Assembly: GCF_011397635.1 (NCBI RefSeq)
Contig: NC_064767.1
Span: 16,221,537 to 16,285,536, forward strand
Length of the DNA stretch: 64,000 nt
DNA from: Epinephelus fuscoguttatus
Lineage: Eukaryota; Chordata; Actinopteri; Perciformes; Serranidae
Direction: 5' to 3'
Positions 28,218 through 41,797 of this stretch are shown one piece after another. The notes beneath the pieces are model-generated. The model searched no databases. It was given only the letters and a program-made list of their open reading frames with translations, and was not told the origin of the DNA. Both the position numbers and the translations under genes were made by a program. Positions within the stretch are counted from its first letter, which is position 1. Every line of letters starts with the position of its first letter.

Positions 28218-31049
28218 AAAGTTGAAGTAGATAAGGAAATGGACAGAGAGTGACTAGGGATGATACCATTCCGGTTTTGATGACAGGATTTCATGTGATG
28301 CTAAATGCTTCACTTAGTCATCCCTGAAACAGACTCTTGACAAAGTGGATCTCTGCAGCCTCCCCTCCTGATCCCTCTCCGCTTCCTCTCTGCCGGTAAA
28401 GGTCAGCTAGCCCAGGTGCTTGCCCTCCACTTGACTCCTTTCCAGCAGACTGTGGCTAAAGCAGAATCTGCAGTGACCCATTCTAACTCAATGTCATCTA
28501 TGCATGATCAAATCCCCCCAAAACAGCTTAGCTGGGCCGAGCCGCGGCCTCGGGTCTAGGGCATTAGTCATATGGCAGTTAGAACGGTGAAGGAGGGGCG
28601 GAGCAGATTAGACTGAAAAGCTCATTCAAAAGTGTTTGTCATCTGAAAGGTCTTGAGGAGGAACGCGAAACAGTTGCTTGAACTCACTTTATCCAAATAA
28701 AGCTTTTTTTGTTTCCAGTAAACCTTCATCAGCTAAGGTTCAGCCCCATTTATATATGTATTATCATCTGACAAAAGTCAACTTTTTTGCCAGACAAGAA
28801 GGTCCATTACCAACATTTACCAACATTTGTGAAATGATCTATTCCTACAATACCCTTGCATGGAAACTATGGTCTGGTTAAGGTTAGAGGCAGATATGGT
28901 GCGTTAGATATTCTACATGTCCATCCACCACTCCAACCTCCACATGCTTACTTTCTACCCTGCTACTTAAAGGGCTATTTCCTACATTGGCACTGAGTGT
29001 TGGCATTGGATGCAACAAGGTGCACAACAGTCTAGTGTGAATGTGAGTCCTAATGACACTGGGCTGGAAAGGTCCATCTGTCTGTCATAAAAAAAATCAG
29101 TATCCATACAATTTTTTAAAAAGATGTTTCACTTAAAACAAAATATTAGAAACAGCAGACAAATTAGAATCACTGATAATCAATGGCATCTACAGGATGG
29201 GGGGGTGGGGTAATTAGTAATATTAACTGTAAAATAAGAAACCAAAGTACATCAGTATTGTGATTCCTTAACTTACATATAGACATAGTTTTCAACTAGC
29301 CTATATGCTTTAGCAGCATAATTGAACTCCTGAAATCCAGTTATGGCTTTTGGTCTTGGGGTACTACCCCAAAATGATTGGTGGCCCCATCTGGCCCCCA
29401 TTTCTAGGGGGTCGACTGCCAATAATACCCCTAAGGCCTTGCAAGAGGGTGTGTTATGCTCTGACCGAGGGGCTAAGTGACTATTTTTATTAATGAATAT
29501 TTAGCCTTTCCTCTTTTTCTTTCCTTCTGTCTGTATCCTGCTTCATCTATTGTCATCCTACTTTATAAAATATCCAAGTACACACATTCTCATTCTTAAA
29601 GGTCATCCTCACAGGTCGCAATGCCTGTTTAAGAATGTATTTGAGTTGAAAGCAAGTTAATTGCTGAACACAGCAAACAAGATGATTTGTTTGGGTTGTC
29701 GGGACTCTTGACCTCGACCCACGGCACATTCTTGGCTGACTGACTACACGGGATCAAAAGGTAAAGTTAACCACTAAAGGACCAGTGCTGTGTTAACCAC
29801 TTATTTACCTTGACCACTGATTTTCCTGATTGTGTGCGTTTAAAAGAGAGGACGGCTCAATATTATGAGACATACAGCTTCTTCATTGCTCATATGTGGA
29901 AGGAAGCTTTATTTTTCTACACGTTGATATGCAAACAATTAAATAGCTATGACTCAACATGCTTCAGGATACCAGAGAATCCACAATGGCTGCTAATCCC
30001 CTGACCATAGCCAGAGGCAGCACAAGGCAGCATAAGCTCTCCTGTCCTCCCTGCTATCACCTCCCTATTTACTGCCATGCCATCCCTACGGCGCTTTCAG
30101 CCACTCTCCTCCTCTTTCTCCTTTCCTCTCTTTCCATCCACTAATCCTCTTTAAGGACATTACCTGCTAATATATCCAGTCAGAAGGTATAAAAGCCCAG
30201 CTATCTCTTTACTGCCATCGGCAGTACGCTAAATAGGCCATTAATGGAGGGAGGCAAATGGGGGATATCGTAGTTTTGACCCCAAATACCATTCAGATCC
30301 TGGTCTAGCTGAGTGGCTGTCTGAGGTGTAGCATGTGTCGGGTCACAAGGAGCTGAGGGAGAGGAAGGGGATGATGGTAAAAGAGCTGAAGTGTGGTTGG
30401 CCTTCAGTGTTTGAGACGTCTCAAGAGATCAAATGTTTTCCATGTCATTTGCGAAGGGGCTTGTTAAAACCACATATAGTGCCAGGTTTCAAACTTGGGA
30501 ACATGCTTTTTAAAACCAGTCTACATTACATTTTTACTCACACTAACATCCTGGGTGTCAGAGCCAAATGGGGCAACTTCACACACTTGTGCCCCCACAT
30601 GGCAAAGAGGGGTAACTGTTTGTTTAAACTAATACAAGCTGCATGTGGCAGTCAGGGTACATCTGTGACTTATTCATACAAAGATGTGTAACAAATCAAA
30701 TATTGGTGACACCATCTCTCTCTAGACTGAAGTTTTTATGTTGATGTGAAAGGTTTACAATGCAGGAATTGTCTGTTCCTGTTTGTAAACACGCTCGCCA
30801 GAGAAACTGAAAGCCAACCCCTGATTCACTATCATTTTGATCTTTGTCTACTTGGCATGTTGCCTCACTATATTTGCTTTTGTTTTTAGTGATGTGCCCA
30901 CAATTGTCATGGTTTTCTCTTGGATTTGTGCTGTTTGGCCCCAGGTGCCACCTTTTTAGTCCCAGTCTCACCTGCGTGCTGTGCCCATAACTTCCCCTGC
31001 ATAGCAAAATAAGAAGCAAATATAGGCAGATATCAGATTCTCTGCAGAT

Positions 31050-31265
31050 AAGTTTTATGTAGCCAGACCTATCTCCACAGCGCTGTACGTTTCAGCTCTA
31101 GAGAAAGGTCTGGGGGTCCACATTATCATTCTGCCATAGGGGCAAAAATTCTTTGGCTTGTTTACATTTCTTTAAACCAGTCACAACTGTCTTGGGCGGG
31201 GCTAAGCCCTGGATGCAGCGATGGTGCCCTTACAAAAAAGTTTTGAGGGGACTTGTTTTGGTGGA
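31050..31265. repeat. Interspersed repeat fragment
   Basis: The order AGCCAGACCTATCTCCACAG, GGCTTGTTTACATTTCTTTA, GTCTTGGGCGGGGCTAA and GGGGACTTGTTTTGGTGGAA matches a repeat I know from many fish genomes. The ends are not defined. Confidence 0.6.
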
Positions 31266-32084
31266 ATCTTTGCATATGAGGAGGCGAGCACCGTCATTAA
31301 GATGGTCCAGTTCAGGAAAACGCCACAAGAACATTGTCACTGTGTGATTCACCTTCTACTGATGGAAAAAAAGACTAATATTATTCTAAAACGGCCATCC
31401 CAAAGGTCAAGCCTGACGATTTGCTGGCTGCATGTAGCTCCTCTTACATTATTATGACAATATCACAGAAGCTCATATAAAGAGGAACAGATACATCAGT
31501 GAAGTCAATGTCACTGACGTCGCTGCCAGGGTAAAAAGATGCTGCAAAGCAACTCTGACTGGCCATGTCAGAAAAAAGACCAACATCAGGCATGAAAGTC
31601 CTGTGAGATGAAGTATGTTGTAGATTTTCACACCTATTGCATGACCCAAGTCTTCGTCATTTTCTGCATGTTAGCTTGGAGACTGTTGTTATTTTCGGTA
31701 GTGAAGGTGATTTTGAAATGGTAACATGCAAAAAGCGGAAGGTGTGTTAAATGCCGGCCCAATTAACCAGCCAACAGTAGGCCTCTGGCCACAGCCTACA
31801 TCTGGTGAGTCACATACTGCAGGTAAACAAAATGCCACACAGTTCTAGTGAGTCATACCTGTAAGTGAAGTGAAAAGGAATTACTTATGTATGAGTTTTA
31901 TTCATTCATTCATTTTATATTATATATACAGTACACTTATATTTGAGCAAGTATATCAAATCTGCAGCATCAAAATTAGAGGGGAGGGGTGACCTTTTCT
32001 GTTACAGCATTACACTGCGATTCAGGCTGATAATATGCGCTTACTTCAGAGGGAGATTTTTTCCTTTATTTTGCCGTGTCATGT

Positions 32085-32200
32085 ATGTAGATTCAAGATT
32101 ACTTTATTTGTCCCTCGGGAAATTTGTCATGGACATAAAGGCTGCCACATAGTGCAAAAACAGGTGCAAAGTGCAGACATAAAGTGAAATCAATCAACAC
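32085..32200. repeat. Interspersed repeat fragment (TTTATTTGTCCCTCGGGAAA type)
   Basis: The segment has TTACTTTATTTGTCCCTCGG followed by GAAATTTGTC and TGCCACATAGTGCAAAAACA. It belongs to a loosely related class of fish repeats that share the start TACTTTATT...GGGAAATT, also represented at 56467. Confidence 0.5.
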
Positions 32201-35200
32201 TGCCTCTGTTTTTACACCCTCCTTTTGTCCTGAGTTTAGAAGATTCACTGACAGACATGAAAGACTTTCTACACTTACTCAGGTACAAAATAGCAGTTGT
32301 ATTTTGAATACAGGACATGGGAGGGATCTGTGATCATTTTAGCCTTTTAAAGTATAGTTTAGTAACTATAGTCCTGCTTGAAAAACAAGCACAGTAGGTG
32401 TTTCACTCTCTGCTCTGCTGTACAGATGAGAAGTTAAAAGCAGCTACAGTGTTCTTATTGAACAGTTTTGCAGACCATTTGATAAAAACAACAAAAAAAG
32501 AGTTTGTTCTCTGTTGCTGCTCACAGCCGGTTAACCTGCAGACCTCCCTGACCAACAGAGTTCAGTCGTTGACTTGGCCCCGAGGCAGGGCAGCTGTTCA
32601 TTTGACTGCTAATGGAGTGCCACTGACATCACTTTAATGAGACAGCACTAATGAGTGCTGACAGCTCAGACAGCTCACCGCTGCATCAGCTCACCTCCAC
32701 CAGGTTCAGCTGACGGAGGGTACAGAGAGCAGAGAGTGCCCCCCTCTGGTCAAAACAGGGAGTGACTAACACGGGAACCAGAGGTGCTCCTATGAATAGA
32801 GTCCCCCTGTCATTTCCTGTCGCTGTCACCTGTTTATATGAAGAGTTAAATTGAGTAAAACTCAATCAATCAAATCAATCAGTTTAATCACTATGACAAC
32901 AGCTAATTAAACATATCAGTAACCTCAATAGATGAGCAGGTAAAATAAAATATGTTTTTGCTCATAAACAAACTGAAAATAAAATATTTTTATGATCTTA
33001 TTTGTAATAATAATATGTTATGTCTTGGAATTACTATTTAAATGCAGTTATTTATTTCATATAATTTCCCTCCACTAGGGGGAAGCACTGCATCAAAGTT
33101 ACACAACACTCCACACAGGTTGGAAATGAATGACAAGTGCATTTGTTGCAGTAAATGTCAAATAATCTAACAACATAAATGACCTATGTCTGTATTTCTC
33201 TCACAGAATCAGGAACACTGCTTGAGGAAATTTTGGAAAGATGTCAAAATCATTTAAAGCTATTTCTGCCCTGCCATCGCCGTGTGCTCAAACAGCTGTG
33301 TGTGAGTCTAATGAATTGTAGCAGCAGCAGTCCTGACTGTCAGGGAGGAGCAGGGGACAGACAGATCTGCACATCCATCCACCCACATCTCAGAAAGTGT
33401 GGGTGTTGTGATTGGTGCCACTGATTTGTGACAACAGTGGCTTTTTATCCCAGCGAGTAGACAGAGAGACAGGATGGATCCTACTTTCCTCAATCCCCAC
33501 GAAGGGGCGCAGCGACTTCCTCCTCACACCACGCTGAGGCCTGAAACAGAGCTCTTTACTGAGCTGAGATGAGTCAGTGAACCAGCAACAATTAGCCATT
33601 CAATTTGGTTTCAGGCTTCCGTCACATCTCTTTGGTAAACCATATCATTTTTGATACCAACAAAATAACAAAAATATTTTGTTTTTATTTCACACCTAAC
33701 CCTCCAGCTGAATTAAAGTGGTAACAGAGACTGAGTGAGAGGAGATGGGACTATGAGGAGCACTGTGGCAGAGCGAGAAAGTAGTATCCATAGTGTGGAA
33801 AATGAGTATTAAAACCCTTTTAAATATTCAGAATCAGTATGTATTGATGAATTGATATTTCTGACATCATTGCTCAGAGGTAAGGAAGGACACTGCCGAG
33901 GTATGATGTATTGAACAGCCTGCACTGAAACATTATTGAGGTTTCATTCCTTCTGACATACTATTTTCTTGTCCAAGTATCAGCTGTGCCTCTCTGGGTG
34001 GACATGTTGCATTAGGTCTCTGGAAAAAATGACTCCTCTTCCCCCACTTAGACCCATTACTTCTAGTGCTGCGTACACTTGAAACCATCATCCACCATTC
34101 TAAGTGGAGAGTGTAAACAATTCTATCTCTGAAATTGTACAACCGAGCCACAACACAGCTGCAACACAGACTATTCGCCTCTCACAAGCTTTAGCGGAGA
34201 TAAGGGGGAAAATCCCTTATTTTTTGACAACTGAAAAAGGCATTGAGAGGTAATTCCTACAAATCAAGACTTCATTTTATGGTCCTATGATTTTGCTGAT
34301 AACTTCGAGTGTGTCACCTCTTGCAGGGAGGGCAGCCAGCTCAGCCAGGGAAAGGAAAGGTTGTTATGCTAATTTAAGGCTCAGAAGCCTGTCAGTCCTG
34401 CACTTCAGGAGGCGTTTGATTTTATGTAATAGGTGTGAAATGAACAATGCTTCCCTAATGTTAAAATAGCTAAGGAGCAGTAAAGAGAAAAAAGATGAGA
34501 TACTCAAATTAGGCTCGAACAAGCTGAATTATGCATTAGAATAAAACCTTTTTTTGCAGAAGCATCATGTCTTTTTCTTAGAGTAGCAAGACTGGCATAA
34601 TAAGTATGAGTTCCTGCATTATTATATACTACAAAAAGAGGCCCCACAGAGAGCCCTTGATTTATTTTCTAAGCACTTAGACAGAATGATTTTTCATGTG
34701 CTTCTTTGGCTTTCACAGACCATGCGCTTACAACAAAACATCCCCTCAAGAGACTAAAATGCATACTTGCATGCTTATGATTTTGCTGTCGCTCCTCTGA
34801 GTCACAAAAGCAACGTATGAAAGTATGAATCATGACACAGGACAAGCAGCTTGGCCGTGCATGTGGATGTGGAGCTTACTCTACAGAAGTGAGACTGCTG
34901 TCCAAGCACTAGACAAACAAAGAATAATATGAAAAGACAGCCTCGGAAATTGTGCATGAGCCAGTTGGGGCTGCAGCCAGGCGTGTTTATTCAGCCACAG
35001 GCACGAGTCATCTATTGCTAGCACTGCTCTGCAACATGCACACCGTATGGTATTTGCTTTACTGTGCTCATGAGGACGTTTTGATAACTGACTTGTTCCT
35101 TTAATAAAATCAAGAGCTGACAGATATCAACCGTGAAGGAAACTCTTGTGACTTCTGTCCTTGTTGAAATTTATTCCCACTTAAACTGAAAGTTACAGAT

Positions 35201-35366
35201 ACACATAGTTTTGAAGCTACTAGCAGAAGCCAGATAATAATGTAATAAAATCAGTCAGTTTTAGGAACACGCATCACATTTAGAGACAAACCACACATGC
35301 TGAGTGACGGTCCTGACATGAACCATCATGATCTCTCATTAAGAGTCCCCGTTTCATTTATAGGGG

Positions 35367-35383
35367 AAAAAAAAAAAAAAAAA
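35367..35383 (+). repeat. A17 homopolymer
   Basis: Run of A after TAGGGG; no retroelement body was recognised next to it. Confidence 0.9.
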
Positions 35384-38300
35384 CTACTGGGAGCTGCTTA
35401 CTGTCATGCTTGTGTACAACGATGTCACACTCATTACCAGAGGAAGGACATCAAAGCAGATGGGTGAGTGTGATTAACTGAGCCTGGAATCGCTGCGAGA
35501 ATTTATGTACAGCCAAGACACAACCAGCCATTTGAGGTTTAGCCAATAGGAAAACCTCAGCCTTCAGATCTACAGTAAGATGAAAGTGGGTCTGCGTCTA
35601 ACGAGAGGAGCACGCTGAGTGTGTGTGGTAAATTCAGCTTTACAGGTGTAGACGAGGGATACTGACAGAGGAAGAAAAACAGAGATGAAGATACAAACTG
35701 TAAGACTTTGAATTTTCAGCTGTCACAAACAAATTGGAGTCTGACATCTAATAAACAGACCTAAAGCCACACTCTTATTCACAGCTAGTAAACAACCATG
35801 AGCTTTGTTTCAGTGCTAACATGCATTGAATACACTTCTTCTCTGACAATATTATGTACAGAAGGTGAAACTGCTTCTGCAAGTTGACAAAGTTGCAACT
35901 GTGCAAGTAGACACAGGTGATGTCCAGCTAAGCAGGCAAATAAATGTTACGGTCAGCTTAAATGAGCTAATTCATACAACTAAACAAAACAGACAAGGCT
36001 GATTGATGTGTTGTTTGCAGAACATGCAACTGCATGTGAGAACAGGCTCAAATTGTGGGGTCTCTAAAAGCCTCATTAAGCTTGCTGTCGCAGGCCCATG
36101 GTAAACTGTAACCTCTAAAATGTCACTGCTTCAGGAGCAAAGACCACCCTTTATGTTCAGTTTATTCAAACGGGTTAGAAAAGCTTCATAAGACAGAAAA
36201 AGAGCAGACGTTTCTTCCCTCTTCAACCACATTTCTAACACCACCAGGCTGTAAACTACCAAACCAGCACCAAACTGCAGAAAAGGGAGTAATTATAGAT
36301 GATGAACATAATGGACGATTTAGCAGCTCGAGTGAGACAGTTTGTTTCAGGTGCTGATGGAGTCCAAAACAAAGCTTAAAGAGGGGGGTAAATATTGACA
36401 TGACTCAAAATGAATGCTGCTCCGTGTCTGCTAGATGGGTAAATAGTAGAATTGGACCAGGATGTTTTGAATTGTTAAATATTTGATTTTAAATTTTGGG
36501 ATTCAGATTTTTTTTCTTTCTTTTTGGTCACAGCACTTTATCAGGCGTAAGAAAAATTGCCACAAGAAAAGTTAATAGACAAGACCTCGTTGATCCAAAC
36601 CCCTCGGGATGACAAACATGCATAAAACATGCCAAATGTTTCGGAAAATGTTTTTCATGAATAAATTATAGAAGCAAGGATACTGTAGAATAACAGAACC
36701 CTTAAAAATGAATGCCAAAAGACACACGTTGCAGCCCAATGCTGTCCATCTCAGCCAAGAACTCAGAAACATCTGGCCGAGTCCTTCCTGAGTCACGTTT
36801 TTTGCTAACATGTTCACCAAACAATAACAAATTTATCAGGTGAGATAATATGTCAGTCTTGTGTTTACAGCTTGTTGCCCCCAAATAGCCGGGGAAATCA
36901 GATTCAGTCAGAGACAGCATGTGAATACAGAAAACCTCCACAACAACTCAAAACGACCAAGTTAAAAATATGCTTAAAATTAATCAGCCCACACAGGAGT
37001 ATTCAGATTCATAACTATGCTCATTAGTGTCAAAGTAAGCAATTGCTAGAAAACAACACAATAAATTAGCTCAACTGCCCCATGAACTTACACCACTTAT
37101 TTATACCAGTGCAAATTATTGATACATAGAGATTTAGCAGCACAGCAAACTGAACAGCCATCAGCAAGACCTCGCCTGCATACCAAAGCCTTAAATGCCA
37201 ATAATTCATGCACATCCCATCATAAACTGAATCTGAGCAGCAAGAGCAGCAAAGGTAAACCAGGAAGTAGTCAACAACAAGGCAGTCATATCAAGCCAGG
37301 CAAACACAAACAGCATTGAGCTGCACACTGTCAATATATGAAAACCCATCACAGCAGCAGAAACTGCACTATAAATGGTCTCTAGATAGGTCATGTAAGA
37401 CAGAAATAAGAAATAATTTGCCTATTTGTGTAGAACAAAAATGTTTTTAAAAGCACTGACAATCATTGTTTGGGTTTTTTGAGACAAAAACACATTTGCG
37501 GGTGTCTGCAGAGACTCTTGGAGGATTATACGTGTGGTCGTGTCTAGCTGTAACCTTTCACCTCATTAACTTGACGTCTATGGGCAAATGAAGTTGAACT
37601 TTATTCTATTTAGAGGAGCACTGCAGAGACCTGATGCTGTGTAAAAAAAAAAATCCAATGTAGTCTCACCGTCTGTTCCCTCTCTATGTGGAAAGGGCAG
37701 AAGTGAAAAGCTCCTCTCTCTCTCCCTCTCTGGAATTAATTAGAAAATCTGCGCAGCCATTATTGGCAATTTGTCATTACTGATAATTCATAGGATGGCT
37801 AGACAGCTGCACATGTGACCACTGTTATAAGACATAGACTGGTTTCTCTTATCCTTGTAGCCAGACAGAAAAGAAATCTCTTTCAATTAAACACTATAGA
37901 TCACATCCATGATTTTGGTCCCGAAACTAATCTGAGGCAAATCATTTTTTCGCAAATGAGTAATTTTAACTTTCAGCCTTACTGGGAGGTCTCGCTGAGC
38001 ATGTTAATTGAAATTTTTTAAAGAGCTGGAACGTATGGTGGTCTGTGACAGTGGTAAATGAGTCTACTTTGTATTTAAAGAATAGGTGAAAGTAGAAACT
38101 GCTATATTACTAATGTAGCGTAACGGCCATATATACATAAGTCTTTACATAAAAATGCTCAGTCTGTGTGTTCTGTTTTGTTAAACACTGTAGATCTCAC
38201 CACCCACTACCACAGCACATTACACTGTCTCGGATGACAGTCAATCTCTGATGTCTTCTCCCATCAGCAGGACGATCTGCAGACTCTCTGCCTCAGATAT

Positions 38301-38806
38301 GACACCAGACCTAGATCAAATAATAGCTCCTTCTAATCTACTGGGCCACTGGATCAGTGCAGTTTACTGCGCTGAGAAGATTTCGACTGGGGCGAATCAC
38401 AAAAAAATACACCATCCACTGCACGTCTGACAACGTGTGCTTGACAACTTTCTGGCACGAATTGCAAATCTCAGTATGCATCCTGTCTTCCATAAAAAAA
38501 AATGCTAGGTTTTTTATATTGGAAACAGTATTTTCTCAAGGTCTTCACTATCTGCACAGTTATCAATATCACTGCCTGACAGCAGATGTGGAAAAATTCA
38601 ATTGGATAGCAACACTGGAGCCCTACATGCACACAGGGCCTGTAATGCAAAAGAGGGAATCGTGTTATCTTTACAGAGCAGAGTTACATGAAGTTTGCTT
38701 GAAGCATCATGCTTTAGATCAGTTATTCAGCTATCAGCAAGGTTATTGTGAAGGGTACATGTGCAGGGAACTGCATAGAGCCACCTACTGTATGATGTGT
38801 TTGTAT

Positions 38807-38995
38807 CAGTGGTGGGATGTGACTATGTATAGTTACACAAGCACTATACTTGGGTATAGTAATATTATATAGGAGTAGTGTTTGATTGTTCTGAGGTAGG
38901 CCTGCTGTAATTGAGAATTTCCTTTTATGCTCCTAAACAGAAGAAAATGTACTTTTTAATTCACTACATTTACTTGACATCTATAGTTAAAAAAT
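38807..38995 (+). repeat. Degraded interspersed repeat
   Basis: CAGTGGTGGGATGTGACTAT, later TTTTATGCTCCTAAACAGAA and TGTACTTTTTAATTCACTAC with ATTTACTTGACATCTATAGT. This is a decayed copy of a well-known fish repeat. It also supplies the last ~20 codons of the 171-aa open frame at 38357-38872. Confidence 0.65.
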
Positions 38996-39753
38996 ATGCT
39001 CAGACATGGATGCACACATAGCTAATACTCACAAAGCTAAAAATATAATACAATCTGTGGGGAGGAGTCTTTTGGGGTGGAAAAATGGAGGAGTAACGTT
39101 AACAGTTACTTTGGACAGAGGCAAACCCCAACAGTTACGCACAGGTGATAATGAGACTGACCACTTACCTGCTCTCAAGGAGCCGTTGAACTGGTCACTC
39201 CCCGTTTGTATGCGCTGTCGGTTTGGGTAGCTGCTAATTTAGCTATGTTTGCCCAACTTCACCACGTTGTCCTGCTGCCTTCATGTTGAGTAATCATCTC
39301 GGGGAGATGTTTGAGAGCCTGAAAGTCTGTCCTTGACCGGGTACCAGCTCCAAATACAACACACACACCTGTTTGCATCTTCTCTGACAAGCTAGCAGTT
39401 AACGTTAGCTACTTTTTACCTGGAGAACCACTCCGCGATAAATACGATTATTTTTACACAAGGTTTGGTTTAGGCAATAATAATAATAATATCCTAAGGC
39501 TGGTGCGGGCACTGTGTTTCTCAGGTTTTCTACAAAAGGCTTTCATATTTATTTAATATTATTGTTTAACATTTGTACAGTTGAAGATAATCCGCATATT
39601 CATGCTAATGTCCGCCAAATACGTGCAAATGACGTCAACAGTAGTATATATAAAAAATAGCCAATCAGATTGCAGAAAGGCAACAGGGCTTTGAGCATGC
39701 GCAGTGGTGTTTTTTTGCCCCCACACTGGGCACTTGGCACCACGAAATGGCGT
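38996..39753. other. Probably repeat-derived interval
   Basis: Several AACGTT/TAGC-rich pieces (GGAGTAACGTTAACAGTTAC, AGCAGTTAACGTTAGCTACT) and an AAT run at 39477-39491 suggest decayed mobile DNA, but I could not name a family. No gene. Confidence 0.4.
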
Positions 39754-39786
39754 ACTCACCATATAGTCCACTATATAGTAGTGAGT
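39754..39786. repeat. Palindromic sequence in repeat-derived DNA
   Basis: ACTCACCATATAGT on the left pairs with ACTATATAGTAGTGAGT on the right, with a two-base loop and a three-base bulge. It marks the left part of the repeat cluster at 39754-40562. Confidence 0.6.
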
Positions 39787-39818
39787 GATTCCGGACATAG
39801 CCTGTGGCTGTAAAAATA

Positions 39819-39960
39819 AAGGATGTAGCCATTGTGATGTCACCCATTGGTTTGTGGACGGCCGTTCTGGAGCCTCAAGTTTAGCATTTTATCCGTCGCC
39901 ATCTTGGATTTCTGGAGCCAGACGTGCAAATATTTGGACGAGAGGGCGGAGCTGTAGACG
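39819..39960 (+). repeat. Interspersed repeat fragment
   Basis: GATGTCACCCATTGGTTTGT, GGAGCCTCAAGTTTAGCATT, CGTCGCCATCTTGGATTTCT and GAGGGCGGAGCTGTAGACG in this order match a fish repeat I recognise. It abuts the fold-back element that follows. Confidence 0.65.
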
Positions 39961-39982
39961 AGCTCTGGGCACGCCCACCTAC

Positions 39983-40562
39983 ACCAGTGTTTTGGATTTA
40001 ATTGCCACCATGCTTACTGGCGACAACAGCTGTTTTCAAACTGAAGATAGCTGTCCTTGTGAATGCCTATTTGTTCACTTTTCCATTACAGTGTCAAAAC
40101 AACCAATCTTATTCGTCTTTGGACTCTTGTTTGAGTAAACCAGTGACATACCAACACTCAGTTGTGTTTTGAATCGCACTTGTGACGTAATGTTGAAAAC
40201 AAGAAGGGAACAAGTTGCATTTCCTGTAGGCCTAAATTTAACTCATATTTCTAATAAATTTTCTAAATAGGCCCACAGTTTCGTCTTTGGTGCATGTGTA
40301 AATAAAAATGTGCCATATTATGGAGTGAGTTTGAATCTCGTGAAAATCTTCTGTTTTTCTACGTTTAAAATGGCTGTATAGTTCTCTAATATGGCATGTT
40401 TATTTTAATATTGTAATAAAAAAAATTAACAAAGAGGCATTCGCAAGGACAGCTACATATTCTCTTCTTGGTTGAAAACAGCTGCTGTCACTACGGCAAC
40501 CACAGACACTTCTGGCTGAAAGTCGCCAGTTAACATGGTCGCAATTGAATCCGAAACACCTG
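39983..40562. mobile_element. Fold-back (long inverted repeat) element
   Basis: The left arm (39983-40078) contains TTGCCACCATGCTTACTGGC, AACAGCTGTTTTCAA and AGCTGTCCTTGTGAATGCCT. The right arm (40429-40562), reverse-complemented, gives TTGCGACCATGTTAACTGGC, then an extra ~35 bases, CAGCTGTTTTCAA and AGCTGTCCTTGCGAATGCCT. The loop of about 350 bp is AT-rich and has no ORF of note. No target-site duplication could be placed, so the class is unknown. Confidence 0.65.
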
Positions 40563-41145
40563 CAACCTGACTGGACTTCACACCTAGCTTGACCATGCTG
40601 AACCGCTGCTAACAAAGTTAGCCTCCATTATTTCAGGTAAACTTTAGAGATAAGTATTAAAGTAATTTTAGAGAGGTTAGCTAACTGCATACATGTCTAT
40701 ATTTAGCAAATATTATAGAGGAGTAACGTTAGCCTTGTGACGTCATTGTAGAGTTAGCTGAAGTTAAAGGTAGGCCTACCATGTGTAGCACGAGGATAAA
40801 TAATAAATAACATAAATAAATAACAGTAGCAACCACAATTTTATGTCACATGTTAATCTAGAATTAGATTAATTAATGATTAAGTTATAGTTCGTAAACC
40901 ACCCTTTTTTTCTGCTGCCAGCAGGTGGGGCCCATCGCAGGGGGCGAAGCATAGGCATTTTGCTCATATTCTTGTTCTCATGTTTGCACTAATGTAAAAT
41001 GTTTAAATACAGGACTCTTACTGTAGAGGATGCTCTTTCATGACTAATTATTTATGACCTTATGACCCCTGTTCATCTTAATCCTGGTGTAGGCACCACT
41101 GCTGCAGAAATGACAGCAATATTGGTCCTTTTGTCCACTTTCACT

Positions 41146-41193
<48 letters not shown>

Positions 41194-41748
41194 AGCATGA
41201 TTTTAGGTCATGGGCCAGAAACCACAATATTCCCTCTGTACCATATTGGAGGCTGTACACAGAGAGTATTGCTGTAAACCAGAGGCTGTGGTGCTGCTGC
41301 TGTACTCTGGACCACTATAATAATCTGGATGGAGGAGTCCAGCTGCACTGCGTCCATTTAGGTGAAGCGCCATATAAGGCTTTGAACACTGCACTGATGA
41401 GGCTCTGGGTCTCCCTGCTATGTCGCAATGCTCCCTAAGCAGTAGATTAAACTGTAAGTGTTTGCTGCTGAGATTTTTCTTATTTAAAAAGTGGTGATTC
41501 TACCTTGTCAGGCACTGACTTGCACAAAATAATTATCAATTAACGAGTTACACTGTGTTATTTTAACACCCAAGAACTTGATTTATATGTGTACTATTTG
41601 CACAAATAATCTCATGTGTTCAACGTGATGCTGGTGACATCAGCCTTACCACCAGCTACGCAATCGTGCGTCGTGCTTCTATTTTTTACATCAAAAGGCT
41701 ATTTTTGAACTGGGGTGCACCAACGTGCTTTAGACTGACAGAGAGGAC
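40563..41748. other. Interval between fold-back element and gpr26 promoter region
   Basis: Contains GAGTAACGTTAGCC near 40720, an AATAAATAAC-rich stretch near 40800-40830 and the AC microsatellite. No gene seen; part may be 5' regulatory sequence of gpr26. Confidence 0.4.
41147..41192 (+). repeat. (AC)n microsatellite upstream of gpr26
   Basis: 23 AC units about 1.0 kb before the gpr26 start codon. Confidence 0.95.
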
Positions 41749-41758
41749 AATATAAGTA
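41749..41758 (+). promoter_or_regulatory. gpr26: Weak TATA-like sequence upstream of gpr26
   Basis: The sequence AATATAAGTA lies 442 bases ahead of the chosen start codon. If used, transcription would begin near 41775-41785. No Inr or expression data are available, and many GPCR genes start from TATA-less promoters, so this is only a candidate. Confidence 0.25.
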
Positions 41759-41797
41759 GCTACAGAGCCACAGAGACTGAAAGCTGGAAGTACTTTC

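Larger units (their letters stand above)
20234..38806. other. Gene-free interval upstream of gpr26
   Basis: No gene, RNA gene or intact transposon is recognised outside the features listed separately. Repeat-like but unassigned sequence occurs around 24050-24240 (CTACTGCCACCTGCTGGTAT, GTCCAACTTTTTGGCAAAGA). The 110-aa frame at 24774-25106 and the 118-aa frame at 30335-30691 show no known motif. The 171-aa frame at 38357-38872 runs into a known repeat. Confidence 0.55.

Noticed and set aside
38357..38872. 171-codon frame on the + strand
   Set aside because: No domain is recognised and the last part lies in a known degraded repeat, so it is probably chance.
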